Counted from the stretch's first letter, positions 53,598 to 61,882 are shown. The stretch: DNA of 64,000 bases from Myxococcales bacterium (GCA_016712525.1 JADJQX010000008.1:1618501-1682500), one strand, 5' to 3'. Numbers and translations are program-made. Notes: generated by a model from the letters alone, not told the origin.

Positions 53598-54275
53598 ATG
53601 GCGACCAAGAAAGCGAACACCAAGACCCTGGCCGTGGTGAAGAAGGCTGCCCTCAAGGGCGTCAAGCAGAGCGCCGCTCAGAAGAAGCGCCTCGAGTCTT
53701 TGCTCGAGACCATCGAGCGCCGCAAGGCCCGCATCGTCGAAGACTTCTACGACATCGGCGTCGCCCTCAAAGAGATCCTCGAGAAAAAGCTCTACCTCCA
53801 GGCGGGCTACGCCTCGTTCGGCGAGCTCATCGACGCTCGCAAGATCATGGGCAAGTCCCAAGCGTTCAAGCTCGTCTCGATCGCGCGCTCCGTCTCGCGC
53901 GAGAAGGCGATCGAAGTCGGCTCCGAGAAGGCCTACGAGCTCGTGCGCCTCACCGAAGAGACCCCCGAGCCCGACACCGTCGACGACGTGCTCACCGCGG
54001 GCGTTCGCGGACCGAAGGACAAGAGGCGCGTCGACCTCAACAAGCTCTCCTCACGCGACATCGCCAAGAAGCGAAAGGAAATCGCCAAGGCCAACAGCAA
54101 ACCCACGGGCGACGAGCTCGAGGCGGGCCGCGCCGCGCGTGCGGCTCAGGCGAGCCTCCGCAAGGCCGGCATCAGGGCCTTCGTCGTCGCACGCAAGGAC
54201 GGCAAGACCTGGAACGCTGTCATCACCGTGCCCATCGGAAAGCTCGACGCGCTGGTCGGCGGCGGCACCAAGTAG
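53598..54275 (+). CDS. P2: paralog of the CRISPR-adjacent basic protein
   Basis: The product has 225 residues, co-linear with P1 (33194-33886) over its whole length and nearly identical across the core (LESLLETIERRKARIVEDFY, LYLQAGYASFGELIDARKI, SQAFKLVSIARSVSREKAIE, KAYELVRLTEETPEPDTV). Differences cluster in the Lys/Ala-rich N-terminal tail and in the charged C-terminal third. It has the same 22-base palindrome pair upstream as P1, but the compensated CTCC/GGAG version. Duplication of a regulator with co-evolving operator is the simplest reading. It lies among toxin-antitoxin remnants, away from the cas genes. Confidence 0.75.
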   Translation: MATKKANTKTLAVVKKAALKGVKQSAAQKKRLESLLETIERRKARIVEDFYDIGVALKEILEKKLYLQAGYASFGELIDARKIMGKSQAFKLVSIARSVSREKAIEVGSEKAYELVRLTEETPEPDTVDDVLTAGVRGPKDKRRVDLNKLSSRDIAKKRKEIAKANSKPTGDELEAGRAARAAQASLRKAGIRAFVVARKDGKTWNAVITVPIGKLDALVGGGTK

Positions 54276-54382
54276 CCACGACGCTTGAGCGCGCGACCCG
54301 GAGGCCCGGAGCTTCCACCTCCTGGCCTTCGTCCTTTCCGCGCGACACCTTCGGGTCGTTCCTAACGAGAAGACAAGAAACG

Positions 54383-54805
54383 TCATCCCCCTCGCCGCGC
54401 GAGGCGCGCCCCGACGTCCGCCGCCAGCTGCTCGATACGCTCCCTATGCGGGCCAGCCGGTGCGGGCCCCACGGCCTCACTCTTCCTCCGCGTCGGCGTG
54501 AGCAGCGGCACGTCGGGCACCTCGAAGAAGCCCAACGCCCCCTTGATGGGGCGCGGCTCGACGGGGCGCGGGTTCTCGAGCACCCACGCGAAGCCGCCCT
54601 CCCCGTCGTCCTCGCAACCGACGACGTCGACGAGGCACACCGCCACGCCGCGAGGCATGTCCGGCGTCGCCCCCTCGTCCGCGGCTTGGCTCGCGCAGAT
54701 GAGCAGCGGCCCGCGGTAGCTCGTTCGCCGCGATCGGTATTCTCGGGTCTTCTCTCCGGAGAGAATCTCGGATGCGTACGGCTGACGGACGGAGAGCGCT
54801 TTCAT
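54383..54805 (-). CDS. ASCH-domain protein with C-terminal extension
   Basis: The product has 140 residues. It opens MKALSVRQPYASEILSGEKT, the ASCH/PUA-like signature with the conserved Lys and Glu (GEKTREYRS), then PLLICASQAADEG and GVAVCLVDVVG. This is an RNA-binding-type fold; some ASCH proteins hydrolyse modified nucleosides such as N4-acetylcytidine. The last 40 residues are outside the domain and Arg/Pro/Ala-rich. It is divergent from the small gene at 54861, with about 55 bases between their starts. Confidence 0.82.
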   Translation of the reverse strand: MKALSVRQPYASEILSGEKTREYRSRRTSYRGPLLICASQAADEGATPDMPRGVAVCLVDVVGCEDDGEGGFAWVLENPRPVEPRPIKGALGFFEVPDVPLLTPTRRKSEAVGPAPAGPHRERIEQLAADVGARLARRGG

Positions 54806-54860
54806 GGGGACCTCGGGGCCTCGCTACGCTACTCCACGACCACCTTCCAAGGAGCCCCCC

Positions 54861-55148
54861 ATGCGCGTGACGACGAAGGAGCTGCGGACGGCGACGCTCG
54901 CCCTCCTCGAGCACCTGGACACCATCGGACAGAGCGAACTGGAGATCGACGACGACTACTACTGGCACGTCCCCATGGAAGACGCCTACGCCCCGGATCG
55001 GACGCCAAAGGAGCTCACCCTCGGCCAGCTCTCCCACGACTGGGACGAGGTGACGGCCCTCGCGCGCGGGAGCAAAGAGCCCTTCGGGTACGCGCTCGTG
55101 TGGCTCGCGGCCGTCCTTCGCAGGGTCGGGGAGCGTTCGAGATGGTGA
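54861..55148 (+). CDS. Small hypothetical protein
   Basis: The product has 95 residues from ATG 54861, chosen because AAGGAG lies six bases upstream. The sequence is acidic and helical in its first half (TKELRTATLALLEHLDTIG), with a notable DDDYYWHVPMEDAY segment and a helical end (YALVWLAAVLRRVGE). The YYW...P pattern resembles uncharacterised short myxobacterial proteins, but I cannot name a family. No signal peptide or membrane segment. Confidence 0.6.
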   Translation: MRVTTKELRTATLALLEHLDTIGQSELEIDDDYYWHVPMEDAYAPDRTPKELTLGQLSHDWDEVTALARGSKEPFGYALVWLAAVLRRVGERSRW

Positions 55149-55310
55149 CGGCCTTTGGGCGAAACGTCGACCCGGCGCGAACGGCGGACACGCGACGACA
55201 CAGGTAGGCACGGCGAGTCCCGGCTAGCACGCGCCATCGTCCCGCGAGCACCACCCCCTCGTCGCCCCGCGCGTTTCGTTGATTTCGATCGTGCGCTAGG
55301 TTGATGAGCG

Positions 55311-55769
55311 ATGATGCCGACCTCCCCGGTGAAGCTGCCTACCGCCAAGGCGTCGGAAGAAGCGAAGGTCGCGTTGCGGGCACTCGCAGCCCTACCGCGG
55401 CGGAAGGCTTCCCGTACGGTCCAGGTCCAGCCTGAGGGCGAAGGGCCGGCGGTCCCCGTCACGGTCCCGCGTGAGGCGTTCGATCTGTTCCTGGAGGTCC
55501 TAGGGCAGATGGCGAATGGGAACGCGGTCACCATCGTGCCCGTCCATGAGGAGCTGACGACGCAACAGGCGGCCGATCTCCTCAACGTCTCGCGCCCGTT
55601 TCTCGTGAGCTTGCTCGACGAGGGCAAGATCCCCTTCCGCTTGGTGGGTACGCACCGGCGCGTGCGGGCGGCCGATCTCGTCGAGTACCAACGGAAAGAC
55701 GACGCACATCGGAAGGCCGTGCTGGACGAGCTGACCGCCGAGGCCGAAAAGCACGGGCTCGGCTACTGA
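55311..55769 (+). CDS. Excisionase-type HTH antitoxin
   Basis: The product has 152 residues. The C-terminal half carries an excisionase-family DNA-binding domain: LTTQQAADLLNVSRPFLVSLL, then KIPFRLVGTHRRVRAADLVEY. The N-terminal 80 residues (AFDLFLEVLGQMANGNAVTIVPV in the DNA) match the front domain often seen in antitoxins paired with PIN-domain toxins. The expected toxin begins nine bases downstream but is cut off after 30 codons. As an orphan it may still act as a repressor of its own promoter or neutralise a toxin encoded elsewhere. Confidence 0.8.
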   Translation: MMPTSPVKLPTAKASEEAKVALRALAALPRRKASRTVQVQPEGEGPAVPVTVPREAFDLFLEVLGQMANGNAVTIVPVHEELTTQQAADLLNVSRPFLVSLLDEGKIPFRLVGTHRRVRAADLVEYQRKDDAHRKAVLDELTAEAEKHGLGY

Positions 55770-55778
55770 AGGCACGCG

Positions 55779-55871
55779 GTGGCGTTCGTCGTGCTGTACG
55801 ACGCTTGCGTCCTCTACCCGGCTCCACTTCGCGACCTCGTCCGCCTGGGCTCCCCCGCCCGTCTCGCGTGA
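55779..55871 (+). pseudogene. PIN-domain toxin stub
   Basis: From GTG 55779 the frame reads VAFVVLYDACVLYPAPLRDL and then diverges, stopping at 55871 after 30 codons. The opening matches the start of PIN ribonuclease toxins, including the first catalytic Asp (LYDA). The rest of the fold and the other acidic residues are absent, so a deletion has removed the toxin. Confidence 0.7.
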
Positions 55872-55978
55872 TACCCCCACCCCCCAGGAGAGGTACGGGA
55901 CGTTCCTCCGGCCCGACGTGCCTCGCACACGAAACCCCACGAGAATTAGCGTGGAACGCGTGTTGCTAAGCGGGAGTC

Positions 55979-56803
55979 ATGCGCATCCTCCGCCCCCTCG
56001 CCGCCGTCGTTTTCGTGCCCATGGCCGCCCTCGCGTGCTCGGCGGAGGTCACGCCCGAGGAGGCCGAGCCCACGGAGGGGGACGACTCGGGCGAGTCCGC
56101 AGAAGCCCTCACGGGCGCGCAGGCTTGTTCTCTCGTGGCGGGCGCGTCGGCCGGGCTCGCGGTGGTCGCGTCGCAGGCGTTCGTGGGGACTACGACGTGC
56201 GCCGGAGCGCTCGCCGTCACGGGCGCGGGCGAGCTTGTGTGCGTGGTGCCCGCCGGGGCGACGGCCCTCACCGCGATCGCCGCGGTGCTCACCGGGTCGG
56301 CTTCGTACCTGCTCTGCTCCGCGTCCACGTCGGGCTCGCAGCGCATCCCGCTCGCATCTACAGGGTCGTCGACGTGCTCGACCGTGAGCGCGACGACGAG
56401 CCCGCGGTTCTGCTCGAACCTCTACCGCCGCTACAAGAACGCGTGCGGCTCGCTCGACCTCAGGAACCCGAACGCGTCGGAGACCTCGTGCGCGTCGGTG
56501 AGCCTCGCCACCGCGCGCGACCAGTCCACCTGCACGACGCTCCAGACCCGAATCGAGCGCAACGCGCAGTGCCTCCACGGCCGGCGCATCATGCAAGACT
56601 TCATCCGCCGCGGCATCTGCCAACCCGACCCGACCGACCCGAGCGGCACGAACCACGAGCCGCCGATCCGCGTCGCCAACAACCTGCTCGCCGAGTGCAA
56701 ATCGAAGATGAAGAGCCTCTCGAACCTCTGCGGGAAAGACCCTGAAGAGCTCCAGCGCAGCTCCGTGCGCCGCTTCAACCAGGCGATCTACACCTGCAAG
56801 TGA
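55979..56803 (+). CDS. Cys-containing lipoprotein, possible Ntox16-like tail
   Basis: The product has 274 residues. The signal (RPLAAVVFVPMAALAC) has a lipobox Cys near residue 20, followed by a Glu/Ser-rich linker and a hydrophobic Ala/Val/Gly section (about 50-110), possibly membrane-associated. The C-terminal half has regularly spaced Cys and basic residues (STCTTLQTRIERNAQCLHGR, FIRRGICQPDPTDPSG, LLAECKSKMKSL). This is loosely similar to the Ntox16-type domains of myxobacterial secreted proteins, but the expected His/Cys pattern is incomplete. Toxin activity is therefore only a possibility. Confidence 0.6.
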   Translation: MRILRPLAAVVFVPMAALACSAEVTPEEAEPTEGDDSGESAEALTGAQACSLVAGASAGLAVVASQAFVGTTTCAGALAVTGAGELVCVVPAGATALTAIAAVLTGSASYLLCSASTSGSQRIPLASTGSSTCSTVSATTSPRFCSNLYRRYKNACGSLDLRNPNASETSCASVSLATARDQSTCTTLQTRIERNAQCLHGRRIMQDFIRRGICQPDPTDPSGTNHEPPIRVANNLLAECKSKMKSLSNLCGKDPEELQRSSVRRFNQAIYTCK

Positions 56804-56909
56804 CGAGCACCGAGGCCACCACGCCGCGCCACCCCTCGAGCCGCGCGGGCGTCGCCGAGTGAGCACGATCGCTCGTATTCACTCGCCACAAGACACCGGG
56901 ACAGCGTCG

Positions 56910-56936
56910 GCGCCTCTGGGGCTCGCCCCAAGGCGC
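56910..56936. terminator. Hairpin between convergent genes
   Basis: GCGCCT and AGGCGC, with inner TGGGG and CCCCA, form a long G/C hairpin midway in the 144-base gap between genes that converge here. It lacks a T run, so it may act as a bidirectional barrier and not as a strict intrinsic terminator. Confidence 0.45.
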
Positions 56937-56947
56937 GACCAACTGCC

Positions 56948-57517
56948 CTACCCGCGCCCATCCAGGGAGCGCTCGAGATCGAGGGTGGTCACCTCGAGAT
57001 AGGGCACGGGGCGGCGCATCTCTTCTTCCCACGTCGTCGCGTCGCGGAGCCTCCGGAGCGCCCGCACGACGCCCGCGTGGGCCACGACGAGGACGGGCCC
57101 GGAGTGATGCGCCTGCTGCTCGGTGACGAAGGCCCGGACGCGCGCGTCGAGGTCCTTGACCGTCTCTCCGCCCGGCGCCGAAAGCTCCGTGTACCGCGCC
57201 ATCCAGGCCGCGAAGCGCGCGCCGTCGCTCGCCTCGATCTCCGCGAAGGTGCGACCCTCCCACTCCCCGAACGACAGCTCCGAGAGGCGGGGATCGACGC
57301 GCGGCGCCTCGTGCCCCGAGAGGCGCGCGATCGCCTCGGCGAGGCCCTTCGCGCGCTCGAACGGCGACGTGACGAGCCCCTCGACGCGCGCCCCCTCGAG
57401 CTGCCTCCACACGGAGGCCGCGGCTTCGTCGTGCGGGACCGCGACGGGCACGTCGCTCTGCCCATAACAGACGCCGGTCACGGAGGGCTTCGCGTGGCGC
57501 ACGACGAGGAGCCTCAC
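56948..57517 (-). CDS. cobC: CobC-like histidine phosphatase (alpha-ribazole phosphatase)
   Basis: Translation starts at GTG 57517 in a GTGA overlap with cobS, giving 189 residues. Histidine-phosphatase motifs are RLLVVRHAKPSVTGVCYGQSD in the DNA (pieces VVRHAKP and GVCYGQSDVPV), TSPFERAKGLAEAI, LSELSFGEWEGR and VLVVAHAGVVRAL. The VCYGQ-D segment after the first His is typical of alpha-ribazole phosphatases. Context (cobT and cobS directly upstream) supports removal of phosphate from alpha-ribazole-5'-phosphate, or from adenosylcobalamin-5'-phosphate after CobS. It is last in the riboswitch operon. Confidence 0.82.
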   Translation of the reverse strand: MRLLVVRHAKPSVTGVCYGQSDVPVAVPHDEAAASVWRQLEGARVEGLVTSPFERAKGLAEAIARLSGHEAPRVDPRLSELSFGEWEGRTFAEIEASDGARFAAWMARYTELSAPGGETVKDLDARVRAFVTEQQAHHSGPVLVVAHAGVVRALRRLRDATTWEEEMRRPVPYLEVTTLDLERSLDGRG

Positions 57518-58284
57518 GAGACACCCCACGCGACCACGAGCAAGCCCGCGAGCTCGGCGAGCTGCTCGGTCGCGCCGAGGAAGTCCCCCGAGATTCCCCC
57601 GAGCCGCACGAGGTACCGGTACGACGTGACCAGCGTGACACCGGCCTGAACGCCCACGACGGCCAACGCCCGCGCCGGAGAGAGCCCACCCGAAGCGCAG
57701 GCGAGACCCGCGGCGAGGGCGGCGTACGTGGTCGCGACGAGCGCCTGGGGCAGACGCGCGCGGGTCACGTCGCGGCTCTTCGCCCCTTGCTCCGTGGCAT
57801 ACGGGAGGGCCACCATCTGCCAGACCGGGCCTACGCGCGCCGACGCCGCGACGAACGCGACCGCCGTGACGATGGCCGCGGCGCGGCTGGGCGAAAGGCG
57901 CGCGAGGAAGGCCGCCCGGCCCGCGATCGACACGACGAGCGCCGCGGCGCCGAACGTGCCGACACGTGAGTCTTTCAAGATGGCGCGGAGCTTGTCGCGA
58001 TCGAAGGCGCCCCCGAGCGCGTCGCTCGTGTCGGCGAGGCCGTCCTCGTGGAACGCCCCCGTGAGGAGCATCGAGATGCCGACGGCGACGACGGCGGCCC
58101 CGAGCGCGCCGCTCGGTCGCAGCGCGGCGAAGAGCGCGCCCGTCGCCGCGCCGACGAGCCCTCCGACGAGCGGGAACTGCGCAGACGCCCACGCCCACTC
58201 GGCGCGCGAGTAGGGGAACCCGCCGACGGGGACCCGCGTGAGGAAGATCACCGCGGCGCGGATCGAACGGAGGAACGTCCTCAT
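57514..58284 (-). CDS. cobS: Adenosylcobinamide-GDP ribazoletransferase CobS
   Basis: The product has 256 residues from ATG 58284, overlapping the cobT stop by four bases. It is a hydrophobic multi-pass membrane protein beginning AAVIFLTRVPVGGFPYSRAEW, and carries the CobS signature GAFHEDGLADTSDALGGAFDR with its acidic metal-binding residues. GAAALVVSIAGRAAFLARL and other helices follow. It joins adenosylcobinamide-GDP and alpha-ribazole to make the cobalamin lower ligand loop. Length is normal for the family. The GDP-activating enzyme CobU/CobP is not encoded in this window. Confidence 0.93.
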   Translation of the reverse strand: MRTFLRSIRAAVIFLTRVPVGGFPYSRAEWAWASAQFPLVGGLVGAATGALFAALRPSGALGAAVVAVGISMLLTGAFHEDGLADTSDALGGAFDRDKLRAILKDSRVGTFGAAALVVSIAGRAAFLARLSPSRAAAIVTAVAFVAASARVGPVWQMVALPYATEQGAKSRDVTRARLPQALVATTYAALAAGLACASGGLSPARALAVVGVQAGVTLVTSYRYLVRLGGISGDFLGATEQLAELAGLLVVAWGVS

Positions 58285-59348
58285 GCGAGCCCCAGGCTCG
58301 CCAGAGTGCCCATTTCGCGCTCGAGGCGTAGGGCGTCGGCGAGGAGCCCCATCGCGAGCACGGCCCCGGTGCCCTCGCCGAGGCGCATCCCGAGCGAGAG
58401 CAGCGGCGTGAGCCCGAGCGCCTCGAGGGCGATCGTGGAGCCCGTCTCGGCCGACACGTGCGACGCGACGAGCCCGGAGCGCACGTCGGGAGTAAGCCTC
58501 ACGGCGACGAGCGCCGCGGCCTGGGCGAGGAAACCATCGAGCACGACGAGGCATCGCGCCTCCACGGCGGCGCGCACGAAGCCCGCCATCGTCGCGAGCT
58601 CGAGCCCCCCGACCTCGGCGAGCACGGCCTCGGGCCCCGCGCTGGCCGGTACCCTCGCGATGGCCTCGGCGACGACGCGGCGCTTACGCACGAGCCCTTC
58701 GTCATCGACGCCCGTGCCGCGACCGACGACGCGCTCCGGCGACGTGCCCGTGAGCGCGCACACGAGGCACGCCGCCGACGTCGTGTTCCCGATGCCGACC
58801 TCGCCGACGCCGAGCACCGTCGCGCCACCCTCCACGAACGCCCGGGCCTCGTCGGCCCCGACGCGCATGGCGCGGTCGACCTCGACCGGCGTCATCGCGG
58901 GCTCGATACGCAGGTTGCCCGTGCCGCTCCGGATCGTCCTCCGCGCGTAGCGCGTCGCGTGCGCCGCCGGGGGGACGTCGTACGCCCCATCGACCCCGAC
59001 GTCGACTACGGAGAGCGCGACGTCGTGCGCACGCGCGAGCACCGAGACCGCCGCCACGCCTCCGACGATGGCGCCGACCATGCCCTTCGTGACGTCACGT
59101 GGGTAGGCGCTCACGCCCTCGACGGTCACGCCATGATCGGCCGCGAACACCGCGAGGCCGAAGCGCGGGGCCTCGGGCGTCGAGAGGTGACCGCGGACCG
59201 AGGCGTAGTGGACGGCGAGCGCCTCGAGCGCGCCGAGGGAACCTGGGGGCTTGAGCAGTCCGTCTTGGCGCGCGAGCGCGGCACGCCTCGCCTCCACGGG
59301 GGTCACGGAGGTCGCGGCGGGCCCGCCCTCGAGCGCCGCGCCGCTCAC
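58281..59348 (-). CDS. cobT: Nicotinate-nucleotide-dimethylbenzimidazole phosphoribosyltransferase CobT
   Basis: Translation starts at GTG 59348, overlapping the upstream lipoprotein stop (GTGA), giving 355 residues. CobT motifs include LKPPGSLGALEALA, AVFAADHGVTVEGVSAYP, GEVGIGNTTSAACL, VVGRGTGVDDEGL and the C-terminal LSLGMRLGEGTGA with the catalytic Glu. It transfers phosphoribose from nicotinate mononucleotide to the lower-ligand base, making alpha-ribazole phosphate for CobS. Motifs are complete and length is standard. It is co-translated with cobS. Confidence 0.95.
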   Translation of the reverse strand: MSGAALEGGPAATSVTPVEARRAALARQDGLLKPPGSLGALEALAVHYASVRGHLSTPEAPRFGLAVFAADHGVTVEGVSAYPRDVTKGMVGAIVGGVAAVSVLARAHDVALSVVDVGVDGAYDVPPAAHATRYARRTIRSGTGNLRIEPAMTPVEVDRAMRVGADEARAFVEGGATVLGVGEVGIGNTTSAACLVCALTGTSPERVVGRGTGVDDEGLVRKRRVVAEAIARVPASAGPEAVLAEVGGLELATMAGFVRAAVEARCLVVLDGFLAQAAALVAVRLTPDVRSGLVASHVSAETGSTIALEALGLTPLLSLGMRLGEGTGAVLAMGLLADALRLEREMGTLASLGLA

Positions 59349-60607
59349 GGTCGCCTCCGGAGCGCGAGGAACACGCGGCGGGGAGCGCCCTCGGTGAGCT
59401 CGGCCGCGATCCACACATCTCCGACGGGGCTCGCGAAGACGGAGAAGGCCTCGGTCTTCGGACCGGCCGCGATCGCGCGTGAGATGCGTGTGCCTTCCGC
59501 GCGGAGGCTCGCGACGCCGTACCCTTGGGCGTACGCAGGCTCGGCGCGCGCCCCGTCGTATCCCTTGCCGACGACGTATCCCGCCCAACCTCCCTCGGGC
59601 GCGACCGCCGCGATCGACGAGGTGCCCGTGGTCCCTGCGGCGCCGAGCGTGACGCGAGCCGCGCCCCCGATCGCGGAGATCTCGCTGGCGGAAGCTCCGT
59701 AGAGGGTGTCCCCTCCGCTCTCGGAGGCCGCCACGAACGCGTTGCCGAGGGCGTCGACCGCGACGGGACCCGAGCTGCCCGACCACCCGAAGAGCTTCGC
59801 GGGCGGCTTGCACGCGCCCGTCGCGACGAGCTCCACACCGCACCGCGCGGCGACGTAGAGCCCATTGTCTTGAGTCGCCGAAGCCGTAGCCGAAAAGGGA
59901 GAGAGCGCGGAGAACACGATCGCCCCCGAGGGGACGCCGATAGCCGAATAGATGCCGTTGGTGCGCGCCCGGGCGACGAGGCTCGCGTAGTCCTTCGTGT
60001 AGACGAGGGCCTCTCCCGGGAACCCGGCCCCGCTCCCGGTGTAGGTCAGGAGCGCTTCGTTGCCATTTGGGAGGTCGACCATTCCGTCGGGCCCGTAGAA
60101 GAGCGTCGACGGGAGGGCCGTCGCCCGAACGAAAGGCACGCTCGTGGCCGTCGCCGTGCCTTGCGCGGCCTGAGGGAGCGCATAGCGGATCACGCCGGGC
60201 GCCGAGGCGGCGTCTTGGGCGGTGTAGACCTGCGTCGTGACCATGGGGCCGCCGTGGTTGCCCCAACGCGCGCCGAGCACCTCGCCCGTCGCCGCGTAGC
60301 GCCCGACGACGCCGAACGGGAACGCGGGATCGAGGGTCGCCACGTCCTCGTAGTCGTTCGGTGGGAGGAAGACGGGCGGGGGGCGAGGCGGCGACGCGTC
60401 GGGCGCGGTCGCGTCGCGTGGCGCATCGCCGTCCGACGCGCCGGCCTCGGGGCTCGGGAGGGGCGCGGTCGACGTGGGGCTCGTGCCCGCGTCGAGCTCG
60501 CCGCCCGCGGGCTCGGAGGAGCATGCATACGAAGAAGCGGCGAGGGCGAGGAGGGCCGTGAGCGTGGCTCCGGCGCGGCGCAAGACGAAGGGGACGTGAC
60601 GGCTCAT
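59345..60607 (-). CDS. Riboswitch-controlled hypothetical lipoprotein
   Basis: The chosen start is ATG 60607 (420 residues), because the signal FVLRRAGATLTALLALAAS then precedes a lipobox Cys near residue 29, and upstream in-frame codons belong to the riboswitch region. An Asp/Ala/Pro/Thr-rich linker (SPEAGASDGDAPRDATAPDA and on) runs to about residue 75. The body has repeated beta-strand blocks (ATGEVLGARWGNHGGPMV, LYVAARCGVELVATGAC, EAFSVFASPVGDVWIAAEL), suggesting a propeller. It is first in the cobT-cobS-cobC operon and sits directly behind the cobalamin riboswitch. A role in corrinoid binding at the cell surface is inferred from position only. Confidence 0.68.
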   Translation of the reverse strand: MSRHVPFVLRRAGATLTALLALAASSYACSSEPAGGELDAGTSPTSTAPLPSPEAGASDGDAPRDATAPDASPPRPPPVFLPPNDYEDVATLDPAFPFGVVGRYAATGEVLGARWGNHGGPMVTTQVYTAQDAASAPGVIRYALPQAAQGTATATSVPFVRATALPSTLFYGPDGMVDLPNGNEALLTYTGSGAGFPGEALVYTKDYASLVARARTNGIYSAIGVPSGAIVFSALSPFSATASATQDNGLYVAARCGVELVATGACKPPAKLFGWSGSSGPVAVDALGNAFVAASESGGDTLYGASASEISAIGGAARVTLGAAGTTGTSSIAAVAPEGGWAGYVVGKGYDGARAEPAYAQGYGVASLRAEGTRISRAIAAGPKTEAFSVFASPVGDVWIAAELTEGAPRRVFLALRRRP

Positions 60608-60814
60608 GAAGGCTCCGCGGTAGGGCGCCGCGGAGAGCGCGAGAGGGGCGAGGGGCGAGCCGAGGCCGCGCGCGGGACCCTTCGTGCGAAGGCCGCGCGA
60701 GGCCGCGCGAAGGCCGCGGCGCCGAATGTCCTCTCGCCTCCCCGCGGAGGCTTGGACGAGCCCACCCGGATGTCTCCCGAGGGGGCGCCGCGCGGAGGTT
60801 TTCGGGCTCGTGGG

Positions 60815-60980
60815 CGCTCGGCCGAGGCCGGTCTCTACTCCCCGAGCCTTCCCAGGAGAGAGCCTCCCAGTGGAGAAAACGGGTTTCGTTCCCACTTACC
60901 GCTGCGGGGCAGCCCCGGATTCGCACCGGGTTCCCTGTCGCGAGACACGGCGCTTCTACGCCGTCGCGTAGCGAGACGCA
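60815..60980 (-). promoter_or_regulatory. Cobalamin riboswitch
   Basis: Read on the minus strand, the conserved core GGGAACCCGGTGCGAATCCG lies at about 60914-60935. It is followed by GGCTGCCCCGCAGC, then GTAAG, then CCACTGGG (about 60867-60874), GGGAAGG (about 60847-60853) and the B12-box-like GAGACCGGCC (about 60826-60835). Order and spacing match the cobalamin (AdoCbl) riboswitch family. It lies about 210 bases upstream of the lipoprotein start, so B12 should repress the lipoprotein-cobT-cobS-cobC operon. The 60608-60814 stretch between is very GC-rich, would hold the expression platform, and contains no gene. Confidence 0.92.
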
Positions 60981-61144
60981 AGGACGGCGGGCGCGGGGGT
61001 GTGACGAGGTACGTGGTGTGCCTCGATTTTTCTACGCAACGAATCCCAGGAGGCCGCCGACACCCCGGCATGCCTCCACCTGCTCGGCTCTCCGATCGCC
61101 CCCTCGCCCGTCCGCCTCGCTACTGCCGCGCCGAGCTCTGTCGG

Positions 61145-61765
61145 ATGGCGAACGTGCTTCGTTCGTCGTCCTACGCGACCACCACGGCCGAAGCCCTCGT
61201 CTCCGAGCGCGCGCGACGTGCGGTCTCGGCCATCGAGAGCCTCGAAGCCGCATACCGTACCCGGGGAGGCTCGACGCCCTTGCGGGGCGCGCACCGGGAC
61301 GTCGGGCGGGCATTCGCGGCGATCGCGCGGCTCCTCGCCGCGGAGGCTGCCATCCCCGGAGATGAGGGGGCTCTCGCCCGGCATGTCTACGAGCGACACT
61401 TCCAGGGCGGCCTCGCGTTCACCCAGCTCCCCTACCCCGAGCTCGTCGCGGAAGCGACAGCGAGGCTCGTAGCGCTGCGTTCGGACCCGAACGCAGCGGC
61501 CCTGCCCACGCCGTGTCGTTCCCGAATCGAAGCCGCGGGCAAGGTGCTCCGCAGCGTTCCCGCTCCACCCGCACGAGGGGCCGGGTCCGAAGCGATCCGG
61601 CTCCCGGCGCTCATCCAAGCCGCGAACGGCGCCGTCCACGCCTATATCCGGCTCGTGAAGGAGCTCGCGGGAATCGAAATGTCCGAGGAGCGAGCCGCGG
61701 GCCTCATCGCGGCGCTCAACGCGCACCCCGAGACCCTCGAACCGCCATCGTCTGCCGCCGAATAA
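61145..61765 (+). CDS. Hypothetical helical protein
   Basis: The product has 206 residues from ATG 61145, chosen because the frame is protein-like from MANVLRSSSYATTTAEALVS onward, while earlier codons are Pro/Arg-rich. It is almost wholly helical by composition (RRAVSAIESLEAAYRTR, FAAIARLLAAEAAIPG, LVAEATARLVALRSDP, AVHAYIRLVKELAG), with no signal peptide or membrane segment. I recognise no family. The ribosome site is weak and the start is uncertain. Confidence 0.6.
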   Translation: MANVLRSSSYATTTAEALVSERARRAVSAIESLEAAYRTRGGSTPLRGAHRDVGRAFAAIARLLAAEAAIPGDEGALARHVYERHFQGGLAFTQLPYPELVAEATARLVALRSDPNAAALPTPCRSRIEAAGKVLRSVPAPPARGAGSEAIRLPALIQAANGAVHAYIRLVKELAGIEMSEERAAGLIAALNAHPETLEPPSSAAE

Positions 61766-61858
61766 CGATTCGGAGGCTCGGTCCCCTGAATCGTAAAGGC
61801 GAATAGACCCCGACCCTTCTCCGATCGGCGGGCGTCCGTAAAACCAAGCTATCGGCCG

Positions 61859-61882
61859 CCCACGAGCGTTCCTGCTCGTGGG
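61859..61882. other. Perfect hairpin upstream of the SpvB-like gene
   Basis: CCCACGAGC and GCTCGTGGG form a nine-base perfect stem around a GTTCCT loop, 29 bases before the next start codon. No T run follows. It may terminate the preceding gene weakly or lie in the 5' leader of the SpvB-like message. Confidence 0.5.

Noticed and set aside
55979..56803. Firm call of a Ntox16 toxin domain.
   Set aside because: Cys spacing and basic residues are suggestive, but the conserved His and Cys-Cys pattern is not complete enough to call activity.
59525..61144. A plus-strand frame continuing upstream of the hypothetical gene at 61145 through the riboswitch.
   Set aside because: It runs antisense to the lipoprotein gene and riboswitch with Arg/Gly-rich composition; only the part after 61145 is protein-like.
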